In this document: positions 11,840-21,742 of the stretch, in pieces | Layout of the letters: every line of letters starts with the position of its first letter | Numbering within the stretch: the first letter of the stretch is position 1 | From: Takakia lepidozioides | Taxonomy: Eukaryota > Streptophyta > Takakiopsida > Takakiales > Takakiaceae | Length of the DNA: 64,000 nucleotides | Assembly (NCBI GenBank): GCA_030704615.1 | Contig: CM060733.1 | Span: forward strand, 62,248,001 to 62,312,000 | Reading direction: 5' to 3' | The notes under the pieces: model-generated | Database searches by the model: none | The model's input: the letters and a program-made list of their open reading frames with translations, nothing else | What the model was told of the DNA's origin: nothing | Program-made: the position numbers and the translations under genes

Positions 11840-13110
11840 AGACCAGCCCCCGGATGGAAATTCGGCGCCGAATTTCCACCCAGCAGGTAAGTGCAATCCC
11901 GGATGGATGGAAATCCGGCGCCGAATTTCCATCCAGCAGGTAAGCGAAATCCCGGATCGATCGAAATCCGGCGCCGCATATCCATCCTGCAGGTAATTCG
12001 AATCCCGGATGGATGGAAATTCGGCGCCGAATTTCCATCCAGCAGGTAAGTTGAATCCTGGATGGATGGAAATCCGGCGCCGAATTTCCATCCAGCAGGT
12101 AAGCGAAATCCCGGATCGATCGAAATCCGGCGCCGCATATCCATCCTGCAGGTAATTCGAATCCCGGATGGATGGAAATTCGGCGCCGAATTTCCATCCA
12201 GCAGGTAAGTTGAATCCCGGATGGATGGAAATCCGGCGCCGAATTTCCATCCAGCAGGTAAGTCGGATCGCTGGCGTATGGATATTCGGCGCCGAATTTC
12301 CATTCGCCAGGTATTTCATCGCTGAGAATTACCTTCCTGCAGGTAATTCTCAGCGATGAATTACCTTCCTGCAGGTAATTGTTATCGACGAAGGTAGGAA
12401 GGTAATTCCTCGCTCAGAATTACCTGCAGGAAGGTAATTCATCGCTGAGAATTACCTACAGGAAGGTAATTCATCGATCAGAATTACCTGCAGGAAGGTA
12501 ATTCTCAGCGATGAAATACCTGCAGGATGGAAATTCGGCGCCGGATTTCGATCCATCCGGGATTCCAGTAACCTGCTGGATGGAAATGCGGCGCCGAATT
12601 TCCATCCATCCGGGATTCCACTTACCTGCTGGATGGAAATCCGGCGCCGAATTTCCATCCATCCGAGATTCCACTTACCTGCTGGATGGAAATCCGGCAC
12701 CGAATTTCCATCCATCCGGGATTCGAATTACCTGCAGGATGGAAATTCGGCGCCGAATTTCCATCCATCCGGGATTCCACTTACCTGCTGGATGGAAATC
12801 CGGCGCCGAATTTCCATCCATCTGGGATTCGAATTACCTGCAGGATGGAAATTCGGCGCCGGATTTCCATCCATCCGGGATTCCACTTACCTGCAGGATG
12901 GAAATCCGGTGCCGGATCTCCATCCATCCGCTCTCCGACCAACCTTGCGGATGGAAATCCGGTGCCGAATTTCCATCCATCCGCTCTTCGAATTACTTGC
13001 ATGACGGAAATTTTGCGCGCCGACCTAGCTAGCGGATGGAAATCCGGCGCCGGATTTCCATCCATCCGCTCTTCGAATTACCTGCATGACTGGAAAAATG
13101 GCGCCGAATT
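11840..13110. repeat. Large mirror-image array of short palindromes
   Basis: Units of about 53 bp, each holding GGATGGAAATTCGGCGCC and its inverted half, form a left arm (11840-12320) and a right arm (12525-13110). The unit flank reads CAGCAGGTAAGT in the left arm and ACTTACCTGCTG in the right arm, so the two arms are inverted relative to each other. Between them, 12310-12520 is built of AATTACCTGCAGG and TCTCAGCGATGAA blocks that are themselves inverted about a centre near 12410. All long frames through this region on both strands are repeat translations. Confidence 0.85.
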
Positions 13111-13890
13111 TCCGATTTTGGTGCAAGTCAGATCTGGGACTTAGCCATTTTCAGCCCCGAAATGGAAAAATGGCGCCAAAATTATTTAAAAAAAAAAAAA
13201 AAAACAAAACGCCATTTTTCCATGTCGGGCCCGAAAACGGCTAAGTCCCAGATCTGACTGGCACCCAAAATCCGGAAATTCGGCGCCATTTTTCCAGTCA
13301 TGCAGGTAATTCGAAGTGCGGATGGATGGAAATCTGGCACCGGATTCTCATCCATCCGCTCTTCGAATTACCTGCATGACGGAAATTTTGCGCGCCGACT
13401 TACCTGGTGGATGGAAATCCGGCGCCGGATTTCCATCCATCCGCTCTTCGAATTACCTGCATGACTGGAAAAATGGCGCCGAATTTCCGATTTTGGTGCC
13501 AGTCAGATCTGGGACTTAGCCATTTTCGGCCCCGAAATGGAAAAATGGCGCCGAAAAAAAAAAAAAAAAAAAAAAAAAAACGCCATTTTTCCAGTTCGGG
13601 GCCGAAAACGGCTAAGTCCCAGATCTGACTGGCACCCAAAATCGGAAATTCGGCGCCATTTTTCCATTTCTGGGCCCAGTCAGATCTGGGACTTAGCCAT
13701 TTTCGGCCCCGAACTGGATAAATCGCGCCGAAAAAAAAAAAAAAAAAAAAAAAAAACGATATTTTTCCAGTTCGGGGCCGAAAACGGCTAAGTCCCAGAT
13801 CTGACTGGCACCCAAAATCGGAAATTCGGCGCCATTTTTCCAGTTCTGGGCCCAGTCAGATCTGGGACTTAGCCATTTTCGGCCCCGAAC
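13090..13890. repeat. Poly(A)-centred long palindromes
   Basis: Three tandem copies of a hairpin-like unit are present: GACTTAGCCATTTTCGG, then GGAAAAATGGCGCC, then a run of 15 or more A, then the inverted half back to GGCTAAGTCCCAGATCTGAC. The A runs are at about 13187, 13553 and 13731. Between the first and second, 13290-13470 holds more GGATGGAAATCCGGCGCC units of the preceding array. Confidence 0.8.
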
Positions 13891-14400
13891 AGGAAAAATG
13901 GAAGTTGAAGACTCCCACAAGCTGAAACCATACTCCACACATGCACTACTTGCTTCCTTAACACCCGAGCTCTTCTTGAACTCCTCAAACCCTGCAACAC
14001 TTGCAGAACAAGAGCTTCTTCACAAGCTCTCAAACTTTCAATGATGCTCTTCTTGAAGACCTCCTCTTGTACATAAACACCACAAGACTTTCTTCTTGCA
14101 AACCCTGCAACAGCTTGTAACTTAAGAGCTATCTATCAAGCTCTCTTCCACACACAAGTGTTAACTATGCTAACACCTTGCACTTATAGATGTAAGCAGG
14201 TCTTCTTCTAGTGATACGGAAATGGTGAAAAGAGGAGAAACCATTCTATCACGTTATATAAGTCAACCCAATGGCACCTTTGCTAAAAGACTCCACCATA
14301 CAGACCTCACCCACTCTCCATCTCAAGTACTAGAGCGACTTCAATTGGCTCAACTTTTGTTTGACCACATGTTTTTTGAAAGCAGAGGCATAGCCAGTGG
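13891..14400. other. Unrelated insert, possibly a solo LTR on the minus strand
   Basis: This stretch interrupts the poly(A)-palindrome repeats and shares nothing with them. It is rich in CTCTTC and AAGAGCTT motifs and holds a TATATAA near 14256. Read on the minus strand, the CTTGTGG and TTGCAGGGTTTG motifs recur inside it. Length and content would fit a solo LTR or small insert, but I could not find clear TG/CA ends or a target duplication. The 70-residue frame at 14222 is not supported as a gene. Confidence 0.3.
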
Positions 14401-14700
14401 GTACTTTCAGGGCCGAAAATGGCTAAGTCCCTAGGGTGGCTGGCACCAAAATCGGAAATTCGGCGCCATTTTTCCAGTTCCGGGCCCAGTCAGATCTGGG
14501 ACTTAGCCATTTCAGGCCCCGAACTGGTAAAATGGCACCGAAAAAAAAAAAAAAAAAAAAAAAAAACGCCATTGTTCTAGTTCGGGGCCTAAAATGGCTA
14601 AGTCCCAGATCTGACTGGCACCAAAATCGGAAATTCGGCGCCATTTTTCCAATTCCGGGCCTAGTCAGATCTGGGACTTAGCCATTTTCGGCAAGTAAAT
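14401..14700. repeat. Poly(A)-centred palindrome, fourth copy
   Basis: The same unit as at 13090-13890 (GGCTAAGTCCC, GGCGCCATTTTTCCAG, then an A run at about 14541 and the inverted half) resumes after the insert, as expected if the insert landed inside an older tandem array. Confidence 0.75.
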
Positions 14701-14860
14701 GCAATAAAATGTTGCATTTCAAGTCCACTGGTGCCACATTCCAACTTCACATGACCCTATTTCCGTGCCTCCTAACCCTATTTCCGTGGACTTACAAAGG
14801 TCTGCTCATGTTTTTTTTTTTTCCGCTCATGCTCATGCCGCTCATGAAATAGCAGCCCCC
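14701..14860. mobile_element. Transposase-side terminal module of another element
   Basis: A GCTCATG cluster (14812-14846) ends in ATGAAATAGCAGCCCCC at 14844-14860, the cleanest example of the terminal repeat. The outside flank begins TGCAGGGGG, so the terminus sits in a local CCCCCTGCAGGGGG palindrome. The element body to the left is only repeats, so this is a non-coding remnant. Confidence 0.65.
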
Positions 14861-15216
14861 TGCAGGGGGAATTGAGAAGCAATGATACTGGGCGACACTC
14901 AGAACACAGACCACGATGCATGCACAACATCACGCTAATGAACAAAATAGACAAGGCAACAGGGAGACCAAAGACCATCACACATACACATAGAAGGTGG
15001 ACGGACACGACGACAAGTCAGGAAATGGAATATTGCATTCAAATTGGAGACCGTCACGGCACACCTGCATATGAGCAAGACTAAATGCCAACATACATGG
15101 TTGCCGGACATCACTTAAATTGTCATGGCCCAAATGTACAAAACTGGTAACGTGAGTATCATACACACTTCTATGAGTATCATTACACACCCAACAGGGA
15201 CTACAAACATGAAATG
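14861..15216. other. No gene seen
   Basis: This is the flank between an element end and the 3' end of the FCP1-like gene. It probably includes that gene's 3' untranslated region on the minus strand. I see no repeat or coding frame that I can support. Confidence 0.4.
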
Positions 15217-16688
15217 TCACTTGATACCTTCACCCCTCCTCATACTCTTCTCTGGCCACAGAGTCACCGTGCCTTTCACGTGCGCTAGTGTGGTCTGGGG
15301 GGGGGGGGCATCGTCCACATTTGGGCAAGGCAGTGTAACACTTGGAAGCATGATCTCGTGGACTTTCACCTTGTACCACCCGGATGGAATGTCCTTGCAG
15401 TGGAACTTGTCAACCCTGGCTATTCCCACCACTTCCGCCTTGGCGGCGGCTGTCTTTGACCGCTTGTCATGGGGGCTCAGGAGAAACACAGGATCTGATA
15501 TCTGCAGACACCAACATCAGGGTCCACTCAGTAACAAACATAGCAATGACAGGGTGAAAGTCAAGCGCAGCTGGGCATGGAAACGAACTTGGTTGCCACA
15601 ATACTGAATCAGCAGCAAATTCATGGTGTACCAACCAACCTTGAAGCGAAGCTCGTCGCTGAGGGTGGCAACTGAGGAAAGCTGCCCACGTGTCTTCAAC
15701 TGCAGCAGCAAAAAGAGGTTTAGTCAGACGGATAAGAATAACATGAACTCTGGTGGTTGCAATGGTATAAACACACCTCCACGGAGCAAGCTAACTTACA
15801 CCCTGCTCAGACCGTGCACACTACAACCTCCTGGCAAAAATAACCCTACTAAAAACCAGCCAGGCAAAGCAAGGAGCCATGAATGCATGCCTGGGGAACC
15901 ACGTCCTGCTGCGATGATGGTGCCGGGGACAGCCCACTCCTCTTGCTCACCTGCAATGAATACACATTGCAACGCTTCAGGAAGTGTATCCATAAAGGAA
16001 ACCAACCAAGTAAGTTTGCGGAGAGGGGCTGGGAACAACCATACCTTGGAGCCTGCCTCCTCATGCCGGGGGGGGAATCCGGAATGTTGCCGCCATAGCA
16101 CTATGGTCCTTGGCGCAGGACCCACCTTCTTCACAGACGACCCCACTGCCACTCCCTGTACATGTGGTCCCTGCAAAACATATAGTGCCAGCCTTGCGTG
16201 AGAGGGCATCCGGGGGGAACAAAACAAACATATCTTTTGGGTTCGATGTCATGTTGCAAACAGTAAGGTTAGTTTCACCTGCATGGGCGCAGAAGTACTT
16301 CCCCCAACGACCCCATCCTCTCCCACATTCAAGCTGCCAGTCGGGGTCAGCTTCCGCGTGCTTGTGAAGACACGCACATCCTTGGAGCAAAACAAATCTT
16401 GGCAGTAGGGCCAGACTGTTTCTAAAAGGTACTTTGAATCGGGCCCCTCACTGACATTGCCAGTGACATCAAACGACAATGGATGGACCATGTTCAAAGG
16501 GGAGTTCCCCCTCCCCTTGTGTGGTGAATCATCCACTAGGAGGGTGTTGGATTCGTTAAATCCAGAAAATTCCGACCACACCCTCGATAGTCTCTTCTGT
16601 AAGTTCTGTACGGCAGGCCCTTTTGTGGGGTGTGGCTCTGTCAAGGGGTCACACTCCTCTTGTGACCACACAAAGAGGGGAGAACCCT
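15217..16688 (-). pseudogene. FCP1/NIF-type phosphatase gene, 5' part lost
   Basis: The minus-strand exon at 16688-16279 encodes the C-terminal half of an FCP1-homology (HAD phosphatase) domain: LCVWSQEEC, then LSRVWSEFSGFNESNTLLVD and DSPHKG. This is the pattern seen in plant NIF-like phosphatases, which dephosphorylate proteins such as the RNA polymerase II tail. The catalytic DxDxT half should lie upstream but LTR sequence begins at 16689. Splice sites support exons at 16170-16045, about 15950-15900, 15699-15640 and 15501-15217 (stop). The last exon (TLPCPNVDD, then TLWPEKSM) resembles the DUF8039-like segment common in plant transposon proteins. Whether it truly belongs to the same gene is uncertain. 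Confidence 0.6.
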
Positions 16689-17565
16689 TGACCCTGTCGC
16701 GCGGCTTTTACTCACCCATCCCTTCGCTATCCGAGGCGGAAACTCCAAGATAGAAGAGTTGGAAATCTCTAAGTACTCAGCCCGCTCAGAACAATCAGTC
16801 ATGACCTACAGCTAGTGTATCATGGGGGTGTTTCCTATTTGTTTTCCTTTCCGCATTCATGTTAGCTAGTTACCTTACTGCTGGTAATTAAGTATCAGTT
16901 TGCTTCATCAATTTATCGGATTCCATCAACTCATCCATTCATTCCACAGCTTCACTCAGATCTCTCTACACAGTGTGAGTATGAAGTGTGTATCAGATTA
17001 ATATCTATCAAGTATCAGGCTGAAGCCATGGAGTCTCTAATCTGCTCTACATTACAATTCTACTGCCTGCATTCATTAAGCATCAACAGATCCTCCTCCT
17101 ACTCCCTGCTCTCCATCTTCCTGCTCAGAGATATGCTCTCTCCTCCTTTCTCCCAGTGATGTCCGAAGTCTCCCCCAGAAGTGCTCCTTCCCACTCCTTC
17201 CAGCAGTGATTCCCCCCCCCCCGAAGTGCTCCAAGAATGATCCCCCTTTCAGTGCTTGCTTCTAGCTTTATCTTCCTACCCGTTGTTCTAACCGTTTCCC
17301 TCACTAACCGTCGTCCGTGAACTAACATGTTCCATTCGCAGGTGTTGTTCCCCACAGTCGTTCCCTGTCCGGCTATCCGTTCCCTATGGTCGTGACAACT
17401 GTGTCAAGCTGTGACTGGTTGTGTGAAACTATGACGGGCTGTGACGGGCTGTGTTGGCTGTGATGGGCTGTGTCGGCTGTGACGAGCTGTGTCTGGCTGT
17501 GTCGGCTGTGTCGGCTGTGTTGGCTGTGACGGGCTGTGTTGGCTGTGTCGGCTGTGTTGTAAGCG
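16689..17565 (-). repeat. LTR of a gypsy-type element, minus orientation
   Basis: Reverse-complement similarity to 23564-24390 is clear over several blocks: the GGGAACGACTGTG region, GGTTAG with AAGGGGATC, the TTCTGAGCGGGCTGAGT block, and the final GATAGCGAAGGGATGGGTGA with TAAAAGCCG. The end nearest the FCP1 gene reads GACAGGGTCA, compatible with a CA terminus. The opposite end runs into an expanded CACAGCC repeat (17398-17562). Confidence 0.65.
17398..17562 (-). repeat. CACAGCC minisatellite
   Basis: On the plus strand GGCTGTG recurs every 9-12 bases with a short variable linker (TCGG, ACGG, TTGG). The homologous LTR at 23690-23760 has only about seven copies, so the block has expanded here. 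Confidence 0.8.
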
Positions 17566-18236
17566 CTTGCAAGCAAAATTAGTGAATGCCCTGAACTCCT
17601 TATCCGTATAGGTGAGAGGTGTGCCAATGACTTTGGAACAGTGTAAGTATTTCCAGGCTTCATGTCCCTTAAAGAAAATATCCTCAGGGCCGAATTTCTG
17701 TGTTGTCAAATTGTTCCAAACCGAATTAAACCATGAACGAAGTTGGAATCCTTCTGCATCATAACTTTTGCATCATATAGGTATATATGAGGTGGCACTG
17801 AAGGTAAGACCCAATGATCCCCATTGGAATAACTCAGAAATCGTGATTGCATCTTCTGCTGCTCAATGTGATAACGTGCAAGAAAACAAGCAACATAGTA
17901 TAATCCACAGCCCATGACAATACTAGATACCTCCTTGGTCTTGGTATAGATGTACCTATGTACAACCTGGAAGGCAATTAATTCCTTAAGTATGGTACCT
18001 GCCTCAGACCAGTACCTCACAAAGTGATGATCCTCAATGGGTCGATTGTTCAGAAGAACCTTAGTCCGAGTTGCCACCGGCAACCAAATGCGCATGAATT
18101 GGTAGTAATGTGCCAACGACTGCGGAGGACTAAATTCCTTCCAAGCCAAATCCAGCACAATGGGAATTTGGTTGAAGGGCATAATCATAGCCCGACTATA
18201 CTCCCGTGCAGCAGGAGTAAAGCAACATCTCCCCAT
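17566..18236 (-). CDS. Retroelement accessory ORF, C-terminal part
   Basis: The frame 18236-17706 runs on, after a shift near 17708, into TTQKFGPEDIFFKGHEAW and ends in the CACAGCC repeat. It is hydrophobic and aromatic-rich (HYYQFMRIWLPVATRTK, GCGLYYVACFLARYH) and overlaps the coiled-coil ORF upstream by about 50 bases in another frame, so the two were probably one protein before a frameshift. I do not recognise a catalytic motif. Its position, between other internal ORFs and a 3' LTR on the same strand, suggests the downstream ORF of an Athila-like retroelement. Confidence 0.4.
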
Positions 18237-19621
18237 ACCTCAGGCTGTGGTTTGGCTGTAGTAGCAACAGGGTCAGCTACCTGCACAGGCACTTGCTGTG
18301 GTATTGGTACCACTGGCCCTTCTACCACTGGCATCTCCTGCACCCCCTGCGAAGAAGACTGAAAAATTAGAGTCCTGGCATGTAAATAAGTAGCCATCAG
18401 CTGCCCCTCAGGAACAAAGACTCTCTTGTCAATATTTGAACTCAGGTCATCCACTTGAGTCTGCAGGCCTTCCACATCCTCCTGTAGCTCCGCTATCCTA
18501 CTATAGACATTGTCTATAGTAATTGTGGCAATGTTCTTCACCTGCAATCTGAGCTCATTCATCTCGCCCTGGGTGAGCTTCCGTGGTGCTTTGCCTTCTA
18601 CCGGCCCTTGTGCTAACCAGACCTGCATAAGGTGATTATCCACCAAGTCCTGTGTGGCACCCCTGAGAGTCTGCTCCTCCATGAATCTGTACAGATCTAA
18701 CTGCTGTTGTAAAGCCTTCATGCACTTTGCATGAGGTTCAACCAGGCCCGCATAGGCAGCAGCCAGATTATTGGCTTCCTTCCAAGCCTTGTTAGCCACA
18801 GAGAGTTCATTTCTATTGACCATGACTGTTTGTTGCAACTCCAGGATGTACTTCTCCCGGTCAGCCTCAACCTGTCTGTACTGTTGGAAAGTATTCTCAT
18901 TGCGATAGATTGTAGCCTGCAAATCAACAATGAGTTTCCCTTGCTCTATGATCTCAGCTTCTGCCATCATACATCTCTCCCCTTGTCTGTTAACTTCTAA
19001 TGCAGTTTGCTCTAGAGCAGTTGTGAGTGTAGCACATTGTATGGTCATCCTCTGATGTACTGCCTCCAACTCTGTATGTAGTACATTCACTTCTTGCAAT
19101 TTGCCCTCATGCTTCACCTCCAATTGGTATAACTGTTGCTTATGTGCTTCATGCAATTGGTCCTGCTCGAGACCTGCTTCAATCAAATGTCCCTTGGCCA
19201 ACTGCAAGGCAGCCTTTGTGTCCTCCAACTCTTGCTGTAACTTGAGATTGACCTCTTCATCTACCTTGTTAGCACGCTCAGTGGCAATTCGAGCCTCAAA
19301 CTCCTTCCTGAGTTCCTCCCTCAAAGCTGCCAATTGGGTAGATGGAACATGGGATTTCACATAGGTGCCCAACAAATTAAGTGTCCTGCTTATGGAACTC
19401 ATAAGCATGGCCTGCTGGGGGTCATCATGGTGAACTTGCTGCTGTTCTCCCTGATCCTCCACAGTGTGATGCTTCACCAACCATTCAGGCCATTGCCCCA
19501 CCAGATCCTCTTCCTGAACCACCTCATCCTCCACAGGTGCTGCAGTGTCCTTATATTCTACCCCTGGTACCTCTGTCACAGGTGTGGGTATTACATGCAC
19601 AGCAAGGTTTTCCCTGGACAA
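18185..19621 (-). CDS. Long coiled-coil protein of a retroelement
   Basis: This 478-residue frame starts with an acidic, Val/Glu-rich leader and then, from about residue 100, is almost continuous Gln/Glu/Leu/Ala-rich heptad sequence (for example LRKEFEARIATERANK, LKQQLEDTKAALQLAK-like stretches), typical of a long alpha-helical coiled coil. The last 80 residues are Pro/Val-rich. No known enzyme motif is visible. It lies downstream of ORFs at 20845-20174 and 20146-19625 on the same strand, with only 3 bases between it and the latter. This suggests a single polyprotein split by stops. A particle-assembly or structural role is a guess from its form. Confidence 0.5.
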   Translation of the reverse strand: MSRENLAVHVIPTPVTEVPGVEYKDTAAPVEDEVVQEEDLVGQWPEWLVKHHTVEDQGEQQQVHHDDPQQAMLMSSISRTLNLLGTYVKSHVPSTQLAALREELRKEFEARIATERANKVDEEVNLKLQQELEDTKAALQLAKGHLIEAGLEQDQLHEAHKQQLYQLEVKHEGKLQEVNVLHTELEAVHQRMTIQCATLTTALEQTALEVNRQGERCMMAEAEIIEQGKLIVDLQATIYRNENTFQQYRQVEADREKYILELQQTVMVNRNELSVANKAWKEANNLAAAYAGLVEPHAKCMKALQQQLDLYRFMEEQTLRGATQDLVDNHLMQVWLAQGPVEGKAPRKLTQGEMNELRLQVKNIATITIDNVYSRIAELQEDVEGLQTQVDDLSSNIDKRVFVPEGQLMATYLHARTLIFQSSSQGVQEMPVVEGPVVPIPQQVPVQVADPVATTAKPQPEVWGDVALLLLHGSIVGL

Positions 19622-19624
19622 ACT

Positions 19625-20146
19625 CTACACCTCTGGAACCACTGATTCCCTTACCAAGCCAGAGTTTTCATAGAGAAGGTCACCCTTCTCAATTTCGGCC
19701 ACGACCTGCTCTGTAGTGGGAATGTCCAACCTTTCTCCGTCCAGAACAATTGGGGGTGGTGTCACAGCATGTTCTAACTGTGGAACCTCTGAGACAACTG
19801 AGTCAACTGGCTGTGATGGCAGTGGTACCGAAGTGACTTCTTCCTCCCTCTCCGAAGGTTGTGCTTCCAATAATAACAGCCCTCTGTGCTGCTGTGCCCC
19901 ATCCTGCACAAGAGCTTGGGAAACATCATCTTGCGGTTTCCGTGAAGCCAGTGGATCCGCCACTACAGTCATACCCCGCTTCTGTCTCATAGATTGGTGT
20001 TGCCCTACCAGTCCACCCTCACTATGTGAAGAGCCCTGCTCTTCAATTGCAATGGTTACTGCCTCAAACACTCCCATCTCCTTACATTTCCGAGTATCAA
20101 GTATGCAAGAGTCAAGAATGATTTGGGCAATGACTGGACCAGACAC
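19625..20146 (-). CDS. Acidic linker ORF of the same retroelement
   Basis: A 173-residue frame rich in Glu, Ser, Val and Pro, with no recognised domain. It is separated from the ORF before it (ending 20174) by 27 bases and from the coiled-coil ORF after it by 3 bases, and it shares their composition. I read it as the middle part of one ancestral protein interrupted by stop codons. Confidence 0.4.
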   Translation of the reverse strand: MSGPVIAQIILDSCILDTRKCKEMGVFEAVTIAIEEQGSSHSEGGLVGQHQSMRQKRGMTVVADPLASRKPQDDVSQALVQDGAQQHRGLLLLEAQPSEREEEVTSVPLPSQPVDSVVSEVPQLEHAVTPPPIVLDGERLDIPTTEQVVAEIEKGDLLYENSGLVRESVVPEV

Positions 20147-20173
20147 AATGATCGGAGACTTAGCAACAGTGCC

Positions 20174-20845
20174 CTATAACCTCTTCATCTCTTCCACCAG
20201 ACCATTGTACATTAACTCTGCCCAAGCTACATCCTCTCCCCTCAAAGCTTTTAGGATCTCCTCTGTGAATGACCTGCTCAAATATTGTTGGTTCTGTTTC
20301 ATGGCAAACAGAACGTTCAATATTTGGCCAACTTCTCTGAGCCCTGGATACTCGGCTTTGGTACAAGCGTAACCTTGAGTCTTAAAGAAACTCCCTTCTT
20401 GGAACAAATTCCCTATCTGCAATCTTGCCCTGTGCTCATCCACATCCACATGACCCGATGGCAAATAAAACAATTGCTGCAAGTACTGGGGAGTGATTTC
20501 TATATCTACTCCCCTCACCTGGGTAACTCCTGTCCGAGGCTCAAAGTTTTGAAGAAATTGAATCATATACTGTCGATGATGCAAGGACCAGTCCTTGCGT
20601 AGCAGCCCCTCCAATCGCAACTCCCTCAGCAGCTGCACTGCCTGCGGTGTAGCAATTGTTTGCTTCTGCATAATCGTGGTGCTCTTCACCCTGATATCCT
20701 CCATTCCCTTCACTCTCTTCATTCTGGACAAACAAAAAGACCTTGTTTGAAACAGCTGAAGGAAAGCTTGCAGGGCACAGAGCATAAAGGTATGGTTGGC
20801 ACAGAATGGAACAGGTAATTGCGTGTAAGCCTGTGGGGCTTGCAA
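20174..20845 (-). CDS. Athila ORF-1-like retroelement protein
   Basis: This 223-residue frame carries, at about residues 100-135, VRGVDIEITPQYLQQLFYLP. This resembles the segment of plant Athila ORF-1 and putative plant transposon proteins in which a conserved V-x-G...I...L-x-L-P pattern is seen. A helical remainder follows (GLREVGQILNVLFAMKQ). In Athila elements such ORFs lie between pol and the 3' LTR. Here it lies on the minus strand between a gypsy pol fragment and an LTR in the same orientation, which fits. The family assignment is from pattern memory only. Confidence 0.4.
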   Translation of the reverse strand: MQAPQAYTQLPVPFCANHTFMLCALQAFLQLFQTRSFCLSRMKRVKGMEDIRVKSTTIMQKQTIATPQAVQLLRELRLEGLLRKDWSLHHRQYMIQFLQNFEPRTGVTQVRGVDIEITPQYLQQLFYLPSGHVDVDEHRARLQIGNLFQEGSFFKTQGYACTKAEYPGLREVGQILNVLFAMKQNQQYLSRSFTEEILKALRGEDVAWAELMYNGLVEEMKRL

Positions 20846-20875
20846 GTATCGAGTGAGAGAAAATGTACTCTCAAT

Positions 20876-21508
20876 TCATCCGTCCTTGCGCCACTGCGTG
20901 AGAAGTAAAGTGAGAGTGTAATCCGTTACATCCGCCATAGCTACAAAGCTAGTGCTTTGATTGCCCCTCCCGTCGAGACACAGGCTATTCGGAGCCACCC
21001 CGACTCTTCTGCTCATAACACTTCCAATTTCTTGTTCTTGTTTCTTGGAGGGAACCACCTGCATGAAATTCTCACTCCTGATTGGCTGTTGCCTGTTTAG
21101 GTAACTTCTTAATTCCACCCCCCTCCGTGGACATTCCCACCTGGAATGTCCAGTAGGACAGCACATGTGGCATAAGTCCCTCTTTTCTGTACTCGGAAAG
21201 GGTTCCGTTACCCTTGCCCTGAATGCATTAATGGGCCCACAAATAGTCTTAGCTGATGTACCGGGTAGGTACTTTGACGGCCCGATTTGTCCTCTTGCAT
21301 GATGAGACCCACTCTTGCAATTTATGCAGTGCGGTGTGCTTCGCCTTAGTGGCCACGTGTCCGTTTTTAGACATGCCCCCGACTTCCCCTCTCCGCATGG
21401 CATATTCTCCGAGTTTGATTTCCAAACTTCTTCTTCACTTGACGACCACTTTTTTGACGTTAACCCGCGTCCACCTATCCATGACCCAATGGATTGTGTA
21501 ACCCGCAT
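20876..21508 (-). CDS. CCHC zinc-knuckle protein of a retroelement
   Basis: This 210-residue frame has one well-formed zinc knuckle, C-x2-C-x4-H-x4-C in CHMCCPTGHSRWEC, and a partial one upstream (CINCKSGSHH). Around them it is Arg/Lys/Ser-rich, as expected for a nucleic-acid-binding gag tail. The knuckle differs in sequence from those of the six gypsy fragments here, so it is either another element or a gag-like ORF carried downstream of pol. Its 5' side begins in the CACAGCC-type repeat at 21508-21742, which makes the true start unclear. Confidence 0.5.
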   Translation of the reverse strand: MRVTQSIGSWIGGRGLTSKKWSSSEEEVWKSNSENMPCGEGKSGACLKTDTWPLRRSTPHCINCKSGSHHARGQIGPSKYLPGTSAKTICGPINAFRARVTEPFPSTEKRDLCHMCCPTGHSRWECPRRGVELRSYLNRQQPIRSENFMQVVPSKKQEQEIGSVMSRRVGVAPNSLCLDGRGNQSTSFVAMADVTDYTLTLLLTQWRKDG

Positions 21509-21742
21509 GGGCTGTGTTGGGCTGTGACAGGCTGTGTCTAACTAAGGTGAACTGTGATAGGCTGTGTGACACTGTGATGGGCTGTGATAGGCCGTGTCAC
21601 GCTGTGATGGGCTGTGATAGGCTGTGTCACGCTGTGTTGGGCTGTGATAGGCTGTGTCATGCTGTGATGGGCTATGATAGGCTGTGTCACGCTGTGTTGG
21701 GCTGTGATAGGCTGTGTGGCACAGTGATGGGCTGTGATATCT
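21508..21742 (-). repeat. CACAGCC-type minisatellite, 31-bp higher unit
   Basis: GGGCTGTGATAGGCTGTGTC followed by a GCTGTG-rich spacer recurs with a period of about 31 bp on the plus strand. It joins the end of gypsy pol fragment 6 to the zinc-knuckle ORF. The gypsy tail at 53727 keeps a single GTGATGGCTGTG at the same place, so the array probably grew out of native gypsy sequence. Confidence 0.8.

Noticed and set aside
11687-13144. Long open frames of 120-210 residues on both strands (MEIRRRISIHPGF type)
   Set aside because: They are translations of the short palindromes, appear in several frames of both strands at once, and lack any non-repeat sequence.
13537-13800. Poly-Lys and poly-Phe frames
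   Set aside because: They come from the A/T runs at the centres of palindromes.
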